Counted from the first letter of the stretch, positions 52,385-61,623 are shown. The stretch is 64,000 bases of DNA from Lachnospiraceae bacterium (GCA_910573755.1 CAJTBO010000023.1:1-64000), one strand, 5' to 3'. Notes: generated by a model not told the origin, from the letters alone. Made by a program: numbers and translations.

Positions 52385-53553
52385 GAAATCCGTTAGCTGA
52401 TAAAGTGGCAGATATCCCGTTTTCCGGGATACGTAAATTTTTTGATATTGTAAGCGAGATGCCGGATGCAATCTCCCTGGGTGTGGGTGAGCCGGATTTT
52501 GATACACCCTGGCATATTCGTGATGAAGGGATTTATTCCCTCGAAAAAGGACGCACGTTTTATACTTCCAATGCGGGCTTAAAGGAACTGAAAATGGAAG
52601 TTGCCAATTATTTAAAGAGGCGCCAGGGTCTGGAGTATGATTACAATAAAGAGATACTGATCACGGTGGGCGGTTCCGAAGCCATCGATATCGGGATGCG
52701 TGTGATGCTGAATCCCGGTGAGGAAGTATTGGTTCCCCAGCCCAGTTATGTTTCCTATGAACCCTGTGTGAGGCTGGCTGGAGGTGTACCTGTTATCATT
52801 AACTTGAAAGAGGAAAATGAATTCCGGCTGACGGCGCAGGAGCTGCTTGACGCGATCACGGACAAGACAAAGATCCTGGTGCTGCCGTTCCCGAATAACC
52901 CGACAGGCGCGATTCTGGAAGAAAAGGATCTGCAGGAAATTGCAAAAGTTTGTGTAGACAAAGATATTTTTGTAATGTCCGATGAGATATACGCGGAACT
53001 GACTTATAAGGAAAAGCATATTTCCATCGCGCAGATGCCCGGGATGCAGGAGAGGACCATACTGATCAACGGCTTTTCAAAAGCCTATGCAATGACAGGA
53101 TGGCGGCTCGGATATGCCTGCGGACCTGCAGATATTATCGAACAGATGTTAAAGGTACATCAGTATGCGATCATGTGCGCGCCGACTACCAGCCAGTATG
53201 CGGCGGTGGAGGCTTTAAAGAACGGCGATGAGGATGTGCGGGAGATGCGCGAGGCTTATAACCAGCGCAGACGATATCTGGTACATGCCTTCCGTGAAAT
53301 GGGCTTAGAGTGTTTTGAACCCTTTGGCGCATTCTACATATTTCCTTCCATTCAGGAGTTCGGTATGAGCAGTGATGAATTCGCCACCAGGCTTTTGATG
53401 GAAGAAAAAGTGGCGGTAGTGCCGGGAACGGCGTTTGGCGCATGCGGGGAAGGATTCCTCAGGATATCCTATGCATATTCGCTGGAGAATCTGAAGGTGG
53501 CGATCGGGCGGATCCGGAATTTTATTGAGCGGCTGCGGAAAGAGAAACAGTAA
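52381..53553 (+). CDS. Class I/II PLP-dependent aminotransferase
   Basis: The start is GTG 52381, coupled to the Lrp gene, giving 390 residues. Aspartate/aromatic-type fold-type I features are GVGEPDFDTPWHI, GGSEAIDIGMR, LPFPNNPTGAIL and the PLP-binding Lys234 in INGFSKAYAMTGWRLGY. The C-terminal Arg of FLRISYAYS would bind the substrate carboxylate. Specificity (aspartate, aromatic or branched-chain) cannot be read. Overlap with an Lrp gene is a common Firmicute pair. Confidence 0.92.
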   Translation: MRNPLADKVADIPFSGIRKFFDIVSEMPDAISLGVGEPDFDTPWHIRDEGIYSLEKGRTFYTSNAGLKELKMEVANYLKRRQGLEYDYNKEILITVGGSEAIDIGMRVMLNPGEEVLVPQPSYVSYEPCVRLAGGVPVIINLKEENEFRLTAQELLDAITDKTKILVLPFPNNPTGAILEEKDLQEIAKVCVDKDIFVMSDEIYAELTYKEKHISIAQMPGMQERTILINGFSKAYAMTGWRLGYACGPADIIEQMLKVHQYAIMCAPTTSQYAAVEALKNGDEDVREMREAYNQRRRYLVHAFREMGLECFEPFGAFYIFPSIQEFGMSSDEFATRLLMEEKVAVVPGTAFGACGEGFLRISYAYSLENLKVAIGRIRNFIERLRKEKQ

Positions 53554-53584
53554 ACCGTTGAAAACTAAGGAGAAAAAGAGACAG

Positions 53585-54235
53585 ATGAAACGATTATTCG
53601 GTCAGGACTCTGCACTATTTAGGTTTTTACAGATATTGATGAATCTGGCAATAATGAATGTTCTTTTTCTTCTGACAAGTATTCCGGTCATAACGATGGG
53701 GGCGGCCTACACGGCGCTCCTGTCCTGCGTATTTGATCTGCTTATGGAAGAGGGGGAATTTTCTGCAAAATTTTATTATAAAAATTTCAGGAAAATCTGG
53801 AAACCGGCAAGTGCGATCGGAACAGCCGGTTTTATCATTCTGGTTGTACTGGGACATCATGCGGTTTATTTTTTTACCTCTGAAAGTTCAGTGAGGTTGA
53901 TTGCCGCAGGTTTTTATATTGCGCTTTTTATCTGGGTATTTGGTGTGATGATCTGTCAGTTTTCGGTACTTGCCAGAAAGGGCTTTTGGGAAAAGGCAAT
54001 GTTGAAAGACAGCGCGCTTTTAGCTCTGGCGAAATTTCCTGTTTATATTTTGATCTTGCTATTGGCGGTTTCTCCCCTGACGGTTTTTATGGCATCTGCA
54101 TCTTTTCTGATATCCATGCTGCCGGTCATCGTGTTGTTCTGGATTGCCTGCCCGGCAATGGTATGCGGCTGGATGATGAAAAAAGTTCTGGAAAAGATAT
54201 ATCCGGAACTTTTTCAAAAGAGGAATGAGGAATAA
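53585..54235 (+). CDS. YesL/DUF624-family membrane protein
   Basis: The start at 53585 has AAGGAG upstream, giving 216 residues with about five membrane segments. The N-terminal LFRFLQILMNLAIMNVLFLLTSIPVITMGAAYTALLSCVFDL is the DUF624 signature. These proteins are linked to carbohydrate ABC transporter loci in Firmicutes, and here the next genes are a LacI regulator and a CUT1 transporter. Function is not established. Confidence 0.85.
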   Translation: MKRLFGQDSALFRFLQILMNLAIMNVLFLLTSIPVITMGAAYTALLSCVFDLLMEEGEFSAKFYYKNFRKIWKPASAIGTAGFIILVVLGHHAVYFFTSESSVRLIAAGFYIALFIWVFGVMICQFSVLARKGFWEKAMLKDSALLALAKFPVYILILLLAVSPLTVFMASASFLISMLPVIVLFWIACPAMVCGWMMKKVLEKIYPELFQKRNEE

Positions 54236-54239
54236 AAAC

Positions 54240-54253
54240 TGTAAGCGCTTACA
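54240..54253. promoter_or_regulatory. LacI-type operator, perfect palindrome
   Basis: TGTAAGCGCTTACA is a perfect 14-bp palindrome with the central CG of LacI/CcpA-family sites, lying 5 bases after the yesL stop and about 115 bases before the lacI promoter. A related half (AAAGCGCTTACA) occurs before the binding-protein gene at 55525. It is probably bound by the lacI product (autoregulation) or by CcpA. Confidence 0.65.
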
Positions 54254-54366
54254 ATGCAAGACTGAAACAGGCGATTTCATCGTGGTTTCTATTAGTGAAA
54301 TTCTCCAAATTTCGGCATGTATTTTCGACATATTTAACAAAAATCGGGAAAACTGATTTTATGTTA

Positions 54367-54394
54367 TTGACATTTTTATAATTTGAGGTACACT
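54367..54394 (+). promoter_or_regulatory. Promoter of the lacI-type gene
   Basis: TTGACA (54367-54372) and TACACT (54389-54394) are 16 bases apart, leaving a short leader of about 33 bases before the ATG at 54434. Confidence 0.55.
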
Positions 54395-54433
54395 TTTCTT
54401 ATCAGGAAAGCCTTTTCAGAAAGAGGATGGAAT

Positions 54434-55450
54434 ATGGCAGTTACTATTGAAGACGTTGCGCGGGAAGCGCAGGTTTCAATCGCGACAGTTTCCCGAGTGA
54501 TCAATGGCTCTAAAGCAGTCAGTCCTAAATTGCAGAAACGGGTGCAGGGCGTCATTGAGAAAACAAATTTTAAACCGAATACTTTTGCGCGCGGCCTTAT
54601 GACAAATAAATCCAATATTATCGGTATTGTTGTGGCAGATATTTCAAACTGGGTTATCGCTTCATTGATCAAGGGAATCAACTATGTGTGTCAGGAGAGA
54701 GGGTATACTCTGCTTGTCTGTGAGTCCGGCGGAGAAAAGGAAAATGAACTCAGGCTTTTAAAGCATCTTGAGGAGCAAAGGGTGTGTGGGGCCCTTCTGA
54801 CAGCAGTGGATATTACACCGGAATTGGTAAAAAAGATTTTTGAACTGCCCTATCCGATGGTTCTGGCGACGCAGGAGGCAACTGACGGAAAGCACGAGAT
54901 CACAACGGTGATTCATGATAATGTGAAAGCAATCACAGATGCGGTAAATTTTCTGGTGGCTAACGGGCATAAACGCATTGCTTTTATCGGCGGACCCAAA
55001 AACGATTATTCGTCCGGCAGAAAGCGTCTGGAAGGATTTATGCGGGCGGCAGAGGAGTTTGAACTGGAAGTGGCGGAAAATTATATCGTGCATGGCAATT
55101 TCAGTTTTGAGTCCGGACGTGACTGTATGAAAAAAATCTATGAGGAGAACGTGGAACTGCCGACGGCAATTCTGGCATGTTCGGATCTTATGGCGATCGG
55201 TGCAATGTCTTTTGCGAGAAATTCCGGCCTGCGGGTACCTGACGACATTTCCTTTATGGGATTTGATGATTCGGATCTGGCGATGTATTTTCATCCCTCG
55301 CTCTCGACGATCAGGATATCTTATTTTGACGAGGGAGAGCAGGCGGCAAAAAAGCTTTTCCGCCTGATCGATACAGGGGAAAAGACTACTGGTGATATCA
55401 CATATGTTCCCCATCAGGTAATACGGCGTGCCAGTGTGCGGAGATTGTAG
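54434..55450 (+). CDS. LacI-family regulator of the ABC sugar cassette
   Basis: The start at 54434 (AGAGGATGGA upstream) gives 338 residues. The helix-turn-helix is VTIEDVAREAQVSIATVSRVINGSKAVSPKLQKRV with hinge FKPNTFARGL. The ligand domain reads IIGIVVADISNWVIASLIKGI, KRIAFIGGPKNDYSSGRKRLEGF and DDISFMGFDDSDLAMYFHPSLSTI, typical of PurR/CcpA-like sugar repressors. Matching operator-like palindromes lie upstream of it and of the transporter operon, so it probably represses both. A weak hairpin (GAGCCTG/CAGGCTC, 55486-55507) follows the gene. Confidence 0.92.
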   Translation: MAVTIEDVAREAQVSIATVSRVINGSKAVSPKLQKRVQGVIEKTNFKPNTFARGLMTNKSNIIGIVVADISNWVIASLIKGINYVCQERGYTLLVCESGGEKENELRLLKHLEEQRVCGALLTAVDITPELVKKIFELPYPMVLATQEATDGKHEITTVIHDNVKAITDAVNFLVANGHKRIAFIGGPKNDYSSGRKRLEGFMRAAEEFELEVAENYIVHGNFSFESGRDCMKKIYEENVELPTAILACSDLMAIGAMSFARNSGLRVPDDISFMGFDDSDLAMYFHPSLSTIRISYFDEGEQAAKKLFRLIDTGEKTTGDITYVPHQVIRRASVRRL

Positions 55451-55524
55451 ACAGAGATTAAATGAAAGAAAGCAAAAATAAAATGGAGCCTGTAAGAAAG
55501 CAGGCTCTTATAAAAAAGCAGTGG

Positions 55525-55537
55525 GAAAGCGCTTACA
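55525..55537. promoter_or_regulatory. LacI-type operator before the binding-protein gene
   Basis: GAAAGCGCTTACA shares the AAGCGCTTACA core of the palindrome at 54240, about 90 bases before the binding-protein start. The two related sites around one LacI gene and its transporter support local repression. Confidence 0.6.
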
Positions 55538-55623
55538 TTTTGAGGAGTATTTTTCAGGATAGTTATCATGAAACTTTTTCCCGTGAGGGAATGAGTATAT
55601 ATTATTTAAAAGGAGGATGTAAC

Positions 55624-56985
55624 ATGAAAAAAAGTACGAAGAAACTGTTGGCAGCATTGCTTGCTATGACTATGGCTTTCGGTCTTGCTGCCTGTGGCTC
55701 TGATGTGGAGCCTGCACCTGCGGCGGAAAGCGCAGCAGAGACGGAGATTGAGGCTGACGGGGAGCAGCAGCCCACTGAAACAGCCGGGGAAGCGGAGGCT
55801 CCTGCAGATGCGGTCGTGATTAATTTCGCATATGATGAAGGTGTTGGCGATGCAACAAGGGAAATGATTGACAAGTTTAATGCCAGCCAGAGTGATATTT
55901 TTGTAGAATCCTATAGTCTGCCGCATGATGCCAATAATCTGCACGATGATTTCGTAAATAAAATGGTGGCACAGGATACAAGCGTAGACGTAATGGCGCT
56001 GGATGTTGTTTACGTTTCCGAGTTTGCGGCTGCAGGCTGGGTGAATCCGATGGATGACCTGTATACAGCGGAAGAACTGGATGCATTCCTGCCGGGCACC
56101 GTTTCTGGCGCTACTTACAACGGAACACTGTATGCGGCACCATGGTTTACAAATGCTTCCGCATTATTCTATCGTACAGACCTGTTGGAACAGGCGGGTA
56201 TTGCGGAGGTTCCTACAACATGGCAGGGGTGGCAGGATGCCTATGAAAAAGTGAAGGGCGATGTCGATTATGCGTTCAGTTTCCAGGGGATTCAGGGCGA
56301 AGCTATGGTATGTGACTGGTGTGAATTTATCTGGAGTTTTGGCGGCCAGGTTCTGGATGAAAACGGAACGGCTGTCTGCAACAGTGCTGAAAACATTGAG
56401 GCAACACAGTTTATGGCTGATTTGATCGGTACTTATGCGCCGGAAGGTGTTACAACCTATGCTGAGAGCGAGTCTGAGCAGGTATTCAAAGAGGGGAAAG
56501 CCCTTACATGCCGTACATGGTCCGGTACATGGAATGTTTTCAACGATGAAGCGGAATCCAATGTTGCAGGTAATGTGGGTATGACTTTTCTCCCCGTGAG
56601 CGAAGAGGGCGATACAGGCCACAGCTGTATGGGCGGCCTTGACCTTGTGACAAACGTATGGATTGATGATGCGCATAAAGAGGCGGCAAATACTTTTATC
56701 AAATGGATGACCAGTGAAGAAACAGAAAAAGAATTTACGCTGATTTCCAGTCAGCCGCCTGCAGTAAAAGCAATCTATAGTGATGCGGATGTATTGGAAA
56801 AGATTCCGTTCTATACAGATTTCTTTGCCATTATCGAAGCAGGCAACACCCGTCCGCTGTCCCCGAATTACGCGGAAGTATCTGATGCGATCCAGCGTAA
56901 TGTGCATATGGCATTGACAGGAGAACAGTCTGTAGAGGATGCATTAAATGCGCTGCAGGGAGAAGTAGAAGCATTATCAAAGTAA
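55624..56985 (+). CDS. CUT1 sugar ABC transporter substrate-binding lipoprotein
   Basis: The start at 55624 has AAGGAGG upstream, giving 453 residues; the frame is open from 55462 but without a site. The lipobox is GLAAC. An acidic Ala/Glu/Pro linker (about 25-60) precedes a family 1 extracellular binding fold (DATREMIDKFNASQSDIFVES, DVMALDVVYVSEFAAAGWVNPM, AAPWFTNASALFYRTDLLEQAG). It supplies the two permeases downstream. A stable hairpin after the stop fits higher expression than the permeases. The sugar is unknown. Confidence 0.93.
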   Translation: MKKSTKKLLAALLAMTMAFGLAACGSDVEPAPAAESAAETEIEADGEQQPTETAGEAEAPADAVVINFAYDEGVGDATREMIDKFNASQSDIFVESYSLPHDANNLHDDFVNKMVAQDTSVDVMALDVVYVSEFAAAGWVNPMDDLYTAEELDAFLPGTVSGATYNGTLYAAPWFTNASALFYRTDLLEQAGIAEVPTTWQGWQDAYEKVKGDVDYAFSFQGIQGEAMVCDWCEFIWSFGGQVLDENGTAVCNSAENIEATQFMADLIGTYAPEGVTTYAESESEQVFKEGKALTCRTWSGTWNVFNDEAESNVAGNVGMTFLPVSEEGDTGHSCMGGLDLVTNVWIDDAHKEAANTFIKWMTSEETEKEFTLISSQPPAVKAIYSDADVLEKIPFYTDFFAIIEAGNTRPLSPNYAEVSDAIQRNVHMALTGEQSVEDALNALQGEVEALSK

Positions 56986-57012
56986 TCCTTTCATTGGAAG
57001 ATGCATAATACC

Positions 57013-57042
57013 ATGTGGCGGAAAGGAGGTTTTCCGCCACAT
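57013..57042 (+). promoter_or_regulatory. Hairpin between binding-protein and permease genes, SD-like loop
   Basis: ATGTGGCGGAAA (57013-57024) pairs with TTTCCGCCACAT (57031-57042), a perfect 12-bp stem whose 6-nt loop is GGAGGT, an exposed Shine-Dalgarno-like sequence; TTTATATA follows. It lies 28 bases after the binding-protein stop and 30 before the permease start. It could be a partial terminator, an mRNA end protector or a ribosome standby site. Confidence 0.65.
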
Positions 57043-57072
57043 TTTATATATAAGAAGCGAGAGGGAATTTCT

Positions 57073-57981
57073 ATGAAAACTTCAAGTAAAAAAAGTGCGC
57101 AAGAGCGGCAGGATGCAAAAGTTGCCTGGCTCATGATGGCGCCTGCTCTTCTGATTCTTTCTGTCATCGCACTGTATCCTGTGTTGAGAACATTCTGGCT
57201 CAGCCTGCATGAGATGAGCCTGAAAAATCCGGGATCTGGTTATCCATTTATCGGATTGCGCAATTATATTGAAATCTTTTCGGATCAAAGGGCGATGACA
57301 GACATCGTCTTTACGATCAAATTTACTATAGTGACGGTCGTGCTGGAAATGTTTATCGGTTTTGCGGCAGCGCTTGTTATGAATCGTGCATTTAAGGGCC
57401 GGGGGATTGTCAGGGCGGCGATATTGATTCCCTGGGCGATTCCGACATCTGTGTCAGCCATGATGTGGAAATTTATTTACAATGACCAGTACGGAATGTT
57501 TAATGATGTACTGTATCGTCTCGGCATTATCGATGGATACAAAGCATGGCTGAGTTCCGCAAGCGGAAGTTTTATGGCACTTGTGATTACTGATGTATGG
57601 AAAACGGCACCTTACATGGCTTTATTGATACTGGCAGGCCTGCAGATGCTTCCGGAAGAACTGTATGAGTCGGCAAAACTGGATGGTGCAAATGTGATCC
57701 AGCGTTTTTTCACGATCACGATTCCTCTGATGAAACGTCCTTTACTGGTCGCATTGTTATTCCGTACACTGGATGCTTTCCGTGTATTTGACCTGATCAG
57801 CGTACTCACAGGCGGTGCCAACGGTACAGAGAGTATCTGCGTATATGCGCATAAACAGTTGATGTCATTTTTGGACTTTGGCTACGGTTCCGCGCTTGCC
57901 GTACTCATTTTCATTGTTGTATTTATAATCAGCTTGATCTATATGTTCTTTATGGGCGGAGATCTTGCCGGTGACGATTAA
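57073..57981 (+). CDS. CUT1 sugar ABC transporter permease, MalF/UgpA type
   Basis: The start at 57073 (GAGAGGGA upstream) gives 302 residues with six membrane segments. The EAA loop is ELYESAKLDGANVIQRFFTITIPLM. AILIPWAIPTSVSAMMWKFIYNDQYGMFN is typical of the first permease of CUT1 importers. It forms a heterodimer with the next product. No ATPase gene follows, so a shared ATPase is assumed. Confidence 0.93.
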   Translation: MKTSSKKSAQERQDAKVAWLMMAPALLILSVIALYPVLRTFWLSLHEMSLKNPGSGYPFIGLRNYIEIFSDQRAMTDIVFTIKFTIVTVVLEMFIGFAAALVMNRAFKGRGIVRAAILIPWAIPTSVSAMMWKFIYNDQYGMFNDVLYRLGIIDGYKAWLSSASGSFMALVITDVWKTAPYMALLILAGLQMLPEELYESAKLDGANVIQRFFTITIPLMKRPLLVALLFRTLDAFRVFDLISVLTGGANGTESICVYAHKQLMSFLDFGYGSALAVLIFIVVFIISLIYMFFMGGDLAGDD

Positions 57982-57995
57982 GGAGGACAGATACA

Positions 57996-58835
57996 ATGAA
58001 TAAAAAATCAAAAACAACTTTGGGGTGGACTGCGTTCTATCTGTTTGTGATCCTGTTTGTCATTATATTGATATTACCATTTTTCTGGCAGTTTATGACA
58101 TCGATCAAACCGTTGAACGAAATATCGGCGATGCCGGCAAAATGGATACCCGGTTATGTCCATTTTGAATTTTACCGGAATGTGTTTACACTGCATCCTT
58201 TTGCGAGATATATGTTAAACAGTTTTATTGTGGCGACTAGTTCAACATTGTTAAGTCTGGTGATCGGTGCCATGGCAGCATATGCGTTGGCAAGACTGCG
58301 ATTTACCGGAAGAAGGGTACTGCTGATGGTGATTCTGAGCGTGTCCATGTTCCCGACGATCGCTACACTCTCACCACTGTATCTGATCCTGCGTAATATG
58401 AAGCTGCTTAATACATATTTTGGATTGATCATCCCGTATATAACATTCTCACTGCCCATGGCAATATGGCTGATGACAAGCTTTTTCAGTCAGTTGGATG
58501 GCGGTTTTGAGGAAGCGGCAGCGCTGGATGGCTGTACGCGGATGCAGACTTTTACACGGATCATGCTGCCCCTGATCAAACCGGCAACTTTTTCCGTAGG
58601 GCTGCTTGTGTTTATCAACTGCTGGAATGAATATTTGTATGCGCTTACCTTTATGACGAAAGAAGAGATGCGAACAGTCCCGGTAGGTATCGCTCTTTTT
58701 CCGAGTATCAATAAACTGCCCTGGGGTGATATGGCGGCTGCATCTATAGTAGTAACTTTACCCCTGATCATACTTGTATTGATCTTCCAGAAAAATATTA
58801 TTGCAGGATTGACAACGGGCGGTATGAAAGGATAG
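57996..58835 (+). CDS. CUT1 sugar ABC transporter permease, MalG/UgpE type
   Basis: The 279-residue protein has six membrane segments. The EAA loop is GGFEEAAALDGCTRMQTFTRIMLPL. The N-terminal FFWQFMTSIKPLNEISAMPAKWIP is typical of the second permease. AAGGAGG precedes the ATG, 14 bases after the first permease. Confidence 0.93.
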   Translation: MNKKSKTTLGWTAFYLFVILFVIILILPFFWQFMTSIKPLNEISAMPAKWIPGYVHFEFYRNVFTLHPFARYMLNSFIVATSSTLLSLVIGAMAAYALARLRFTGRRVLLMVILSVSMFPTIATLSPLYLILRNMKLLNTYFGLIIPYITFSLPMAIWLMTSFFSQLDGGFEEAAALDGCTRMQTFTRIMLPLIKPATFSVGLLVFINCWNEYLYALTFMTKEEMRTVPVGIALFPSINKLPWGDMAAASIVVTLPLIILVLIFQKNIIAGLTTGGMKG

Positions 58836-58880
58836 TGTTGTTAATATATGATACACGATAGAAAGGGAAATAAGAATATT

Positions 58881-59777
58881 ATGGAAACTGTAAGATTATC
58901 GGATAAATTGGAATTGACACGAGTGATCGTGGGCTGTATGCGTATGATGGATGCCGGTAAAAAGGGTAAAGACCTCTTACGTTTTGTCCACGAGTGTATG
59001 GAACTTGGTATGAACTGTTTTGATCATGCACCGGTTTATGGAGGAAACCTTTGTGAGAAAACTTTTGGCGACGATGTAGTAAAAGCAGAACCGGGCATCC
59101 GCGAAAAAATAAAGATTGTGACAAAGGCAGGCATCGTTGTGCCCGGAGTATTCGGCAATCGTCATATTTATTATGATTCCAGAGAGAACAGCCTGTTGGC
59201 AGAGGTGGAGGCGTCTTTAAAAAGGCTTTCTACCGACCATGTGGATCTGTTATTGATCCACAGGCCTGATATATTAGGGCATCCGGAGGAAGCGGCAAGA
59301 GCGCTGGAAAAAATCGTGAAAGATGGAAAAGCGCTGGAGGTAGGCGTTTCCAATTATGAAGTGCCGCAGTTTGAGGCGCTGCAGCATTATCTGCCGTTCC
59401 CTCTTGTGGCAAATCAGGTAGAACTTTCGGTGAAGGCGACAGACAATCTGTTTAACGGTGTGGTGGATACGGCAATGCGGCTTGACACAGGTATCATGGC
59501 ATGGTCGCCTTTGGGCGGTGGAAGTGTCTTTAAAGGGGAGGATGAGAAATCCCTGCGGCTGCGGGAGACCGTTGGTGAAATAGCCGGAGAACACAATGTT
59601 GCAATGGCTGCAGTCATGTATGCGTGGTTATTCCGCCATCCGGCGAAGGTCATGGCGATCACGGGTACGATGAGCAGTGAACATTTGAAACCTGCGGCAG
59701 ATGCGCTGTCACTTGCGCTCAGCTATGATGAGTGGTATGGTATTCTGGCGGCATCCCGGGGGTTTGATGTTCCTTAA
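58881..59777 (+). CDS. Aldo/keto reductase
   Basis: The protein has about 298 residues from ATG 58881; an in-frame ATG at 58848 is possible. The AKR catalytic tetrad is visible: Asp and Tyr in NCFDHAPVYGG, Lys in KIVTKAGI and His in VDLLLIHRPD. NADP-binding features at the end include MAITGTMSSEHLKPA. It is in one operon with the ABC importer and a Gfo/Idh/MocA enzyme, so it likely acts on the imported sugar or its oxidised form. It resembles the YdhF-type subgroup. Confidence 0.9.
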   Translation: METVRLSDKLELTRVIVGCMRMMDAGKKGKDLLRFVHECMELGMNCFDHAPVYGGNLCEKTFGDDVVKAEPGIREKIKIVTKAGIVVPGVFGNRHIYYDSRENSLLAEVEASLKRLSTDHVDLLLIHRPDILGHPEEAARALEKIVKDGKALEVGVSNYEVPQFEALQHYLPFPLVANQVELSVKATDNLFNGVVDTAMRLDTGIMAWSPLGGGSVFKGEDEKSLRLRETVGEIAGEHNVAMAAVMYAWLFRHPAKVMAITGTMSSEHLKPAADALSLALSYDEWYGILAASRGFDVP

Positions 59778-59797
59778 TAAGAAAGGGTTATACAGAT

Positions 59798-60877
59798 ATG
59801 GATAAGATAAAATATGCCTTGATCGGTTCCGGCTGGAGAGCAGAATTTTATATACGTATTGCAAAAATGGTGCCGGAACAGTTTGAACTGACTGCGGTGC
59901 TGGTGAGAGATGCAGCAAAAGGGGCGGCATTCGCAGAAGAATTTCAGGTAAAGGTAGTAAATTCGCTGGAAGCATTGATGGAAACAGCCCCGGAATTTGT
60001 GGTGCTTTCTATTAAAAGAGGGTTTGTGACAGGTTATCTGATGGATCTGTTTCAGCGCAATATTCCGGTGCTGGCGGAGACGCCGCCCGGAGAAGATATG
60101 GAATCTCTGCAGAGTTTGTGGTCTGCTTATGAAAAGTATCAACCTAAAATACAGGTGGCGGAGCAGTATTTCGTGCAGCCCTTATATGCGGCGTGGTATC
60201 AGGCGCTTCAGGATGGCATGATCGGGCAGGTACAGAATATTTCCATTTCCTCACTTCATGGCTATCATGGCGTTAGTATGATACGCCGGATGCTGGGAAC
60301 GGGTTTTCAGAATTGTACAATGTATGGAAAACGCTATTACTATGAGGTGACAGAAACTTATGGCAGGGAGGGGATGTGCTTTGACGGAGAGAAATTTATG
60401 TGTCCCAGGGATCGCGTGACAATGGAATTCGAGGACGGAAAAGTTGCTTATTTTGATTTTTCGGACCCGGCACAATATCATTCGTTTATCCGCACAAGAC
60501 AGCTTACGATTCAGGGGGTTCGCGGAGAAATAGATGACCTGACGATACGTTATCTGACGGAGGATAATATTCCGGTAACACAGAATCTTAATCGGATCGA
60601 TCTGGGTGTTTACGGAAATCAGGAGTGGTCGCATTATGCATTGATGCTGGGGGAAAAATTCCTTTACAGGACGCCTTTCGCCAATGTGCGGCTCAATGAT
60701 GATGAGATTGCAGTCGCGACATTACTTTTACGGATGGCAGAGTATGTTTCCGGCGGAGAAGAAGTATATTCTCTTCGGGATGCACTTCAGGATATGTATT
60801 TGTGTCTGAAAATGGAAGAAGCGATAGCGGCGGAGTATGCGCCGGTAAAAACAGAAAGTCAGTCCTGGAGACAGTAA
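59798..60877 (+). CDS. Gfo/Idh/MocA-type oxidoreductase lacking the EKP lysine
   Basis: The protein has 359 residues. The Rossmann start is KYALIGSGWRAEFYIRIA and the C-terminal fold is that of NAD(P)-dependent sugar dehydrogenases. The catalytic EKP motif is replaced by ETP (LAETPPGED, Glu94-Thr95-Pro96), so the usual lysine is missing. The protein may work by another mechanism, act on an unusual substrate or have lost activity. It is the last gene of the importer operon, 20 bases after the aldo/keto reductase, with a terminator downstream. Confidence 0.88.
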   Translation: MDKIKYALIGSGWRAEFYIRIAKMVPEQFELTAVLVRDAAKGAAFAEEFQVKVVNSLEALMETAPEFVVLSIKRGFVTGYLMDLFQRNIPVLAETPPGEDMESLQSLWSAYEKYQPKIQVAEQYFVQPLYAAWYQALQDGMIGQVQNISISSLHGYHGVSMIRRMLGTGFQNCTMYGKRYYYEVTETYGREGMCFDGEKFMCPRDRVTMEFEDGKVAYFDFSDPAQYHSFIRTRQLTIQGVRGEIDDLTIRYLTEDNIPVTQNLNRIDLGVYGNQEWSHYALMLGEKFLYRTPFANVRLNDDEIAVATLLLRMAEYVSGGEEVYSLRDALQDMYLCLKMEEAIAAEYAPVKTESQSWRQ

Positions 60878-60901
60878 AAACAGATTTGAGCAATATCATA
60901 T

Positions 60902-60942
60902 AATAAATGCTTTCATCCTGTTTGGGATGGGGGCTTTTATTG
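60902..60942 (+). terminator. Intrinsic terminator of the ABC sugar operon
   Basis: AATAAATGC with TCATCC pairs with GGATG and GCTTTTATT around a short loop (TGTTT), ending in a T-rich GCTTTTATTG. It lies 25 bases after the last gene of the operon. Confidence 0.6.
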
Positions 60943-61071
60943 TGTGCCGGATTGCCTTTGGTGAAAAGAAAAAAGTAATATACGGGAGTATTCCTTTCAT
61001 GATAATATTATGAGGGGTATTTGTAAAACGCTTGTAATGAGATTATCATAGTTGCGATGAGGATAAAGAGA

Positions 61072-61563
61072 ATGCACATTATATTACATCAGCCGGAAAT
61101 ACCGGCAAATACAGGAAATATCGGCAGAACCTGTGTTGCGACAGGGAGCAGCCTGCACCTGATCGAACCTCTGGGATTCCGGCTGGATGAAAAATCCATT
61201 AAACGCGCCGGGATGGATTACTGGGACAGCCTTGATGTGACGAGGTATATCAACTATCAGGAGTTTCAGGAAAAACATCCCGGCGCAAAGGTATGGTTTG
61301 CGACAACAAAGGCAAAAAAAGTCTATACGGAAGCAGTTTTTGGTATGGATGATTATATCATGTTCGGAAAAGAGAGCGGCGGGATTCCGGAGGAGATTCT
61401 GGTGGACCATGAACAGGATTGTATCCGGATCCCGATGCTGGACAGCATCCGCTCTTTGAACCTCTCCAATTCTGTGGCGGTTGTGCTGTATGAAGCTTTG
61501 AGGCAAAATGATTTTCAAGGGATGCGGCGGGCGGGAGAACTGCACAGGCTACAGTGGAGATAA
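61072..61563 (+). CDS. trmL: tRNA (cytidine(34)-2-prime-O)-methyltransferase
   Basis: The start at 61072 has GAGGATAA upstream, giving 163 residues, the size of single-domain SPOUT enzymes TrmL/YibK/CspR. Signature segments are HIILHQPEIPANTGNIGRTCVATG, VWFATTKAKK, MFGKESGGIPEEIL and IPMLDSIRSLNLSNSVAVVLYE, which make the AdoMet knot. It methylates the wobble position of tRNA-Leu isoacceptors. It stands alone between the sugar cassette and the small toxin-like locus. Confidence 0.94.
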   Translation: MHIILHQPEIPANTGNIGRTCVATGSSLHLIEPLGFRLDEKSIKRAGMDYWDSLDVTRYINYQEFQEKHPGAKVWFATTKAKKVYTEAVFGMDDYIMFGKESGGIPEEILVDHEQDCIRIPMLDSIRSLNLSNSVAVVLYEALRQNDFQGMRRAGELHRLQWR

Positions 61564-61623
61564 GGAACTTATGCTATGAAATGTTATAGTATTATTATAT
61601 GACCAATAGTATATAAATATTTA

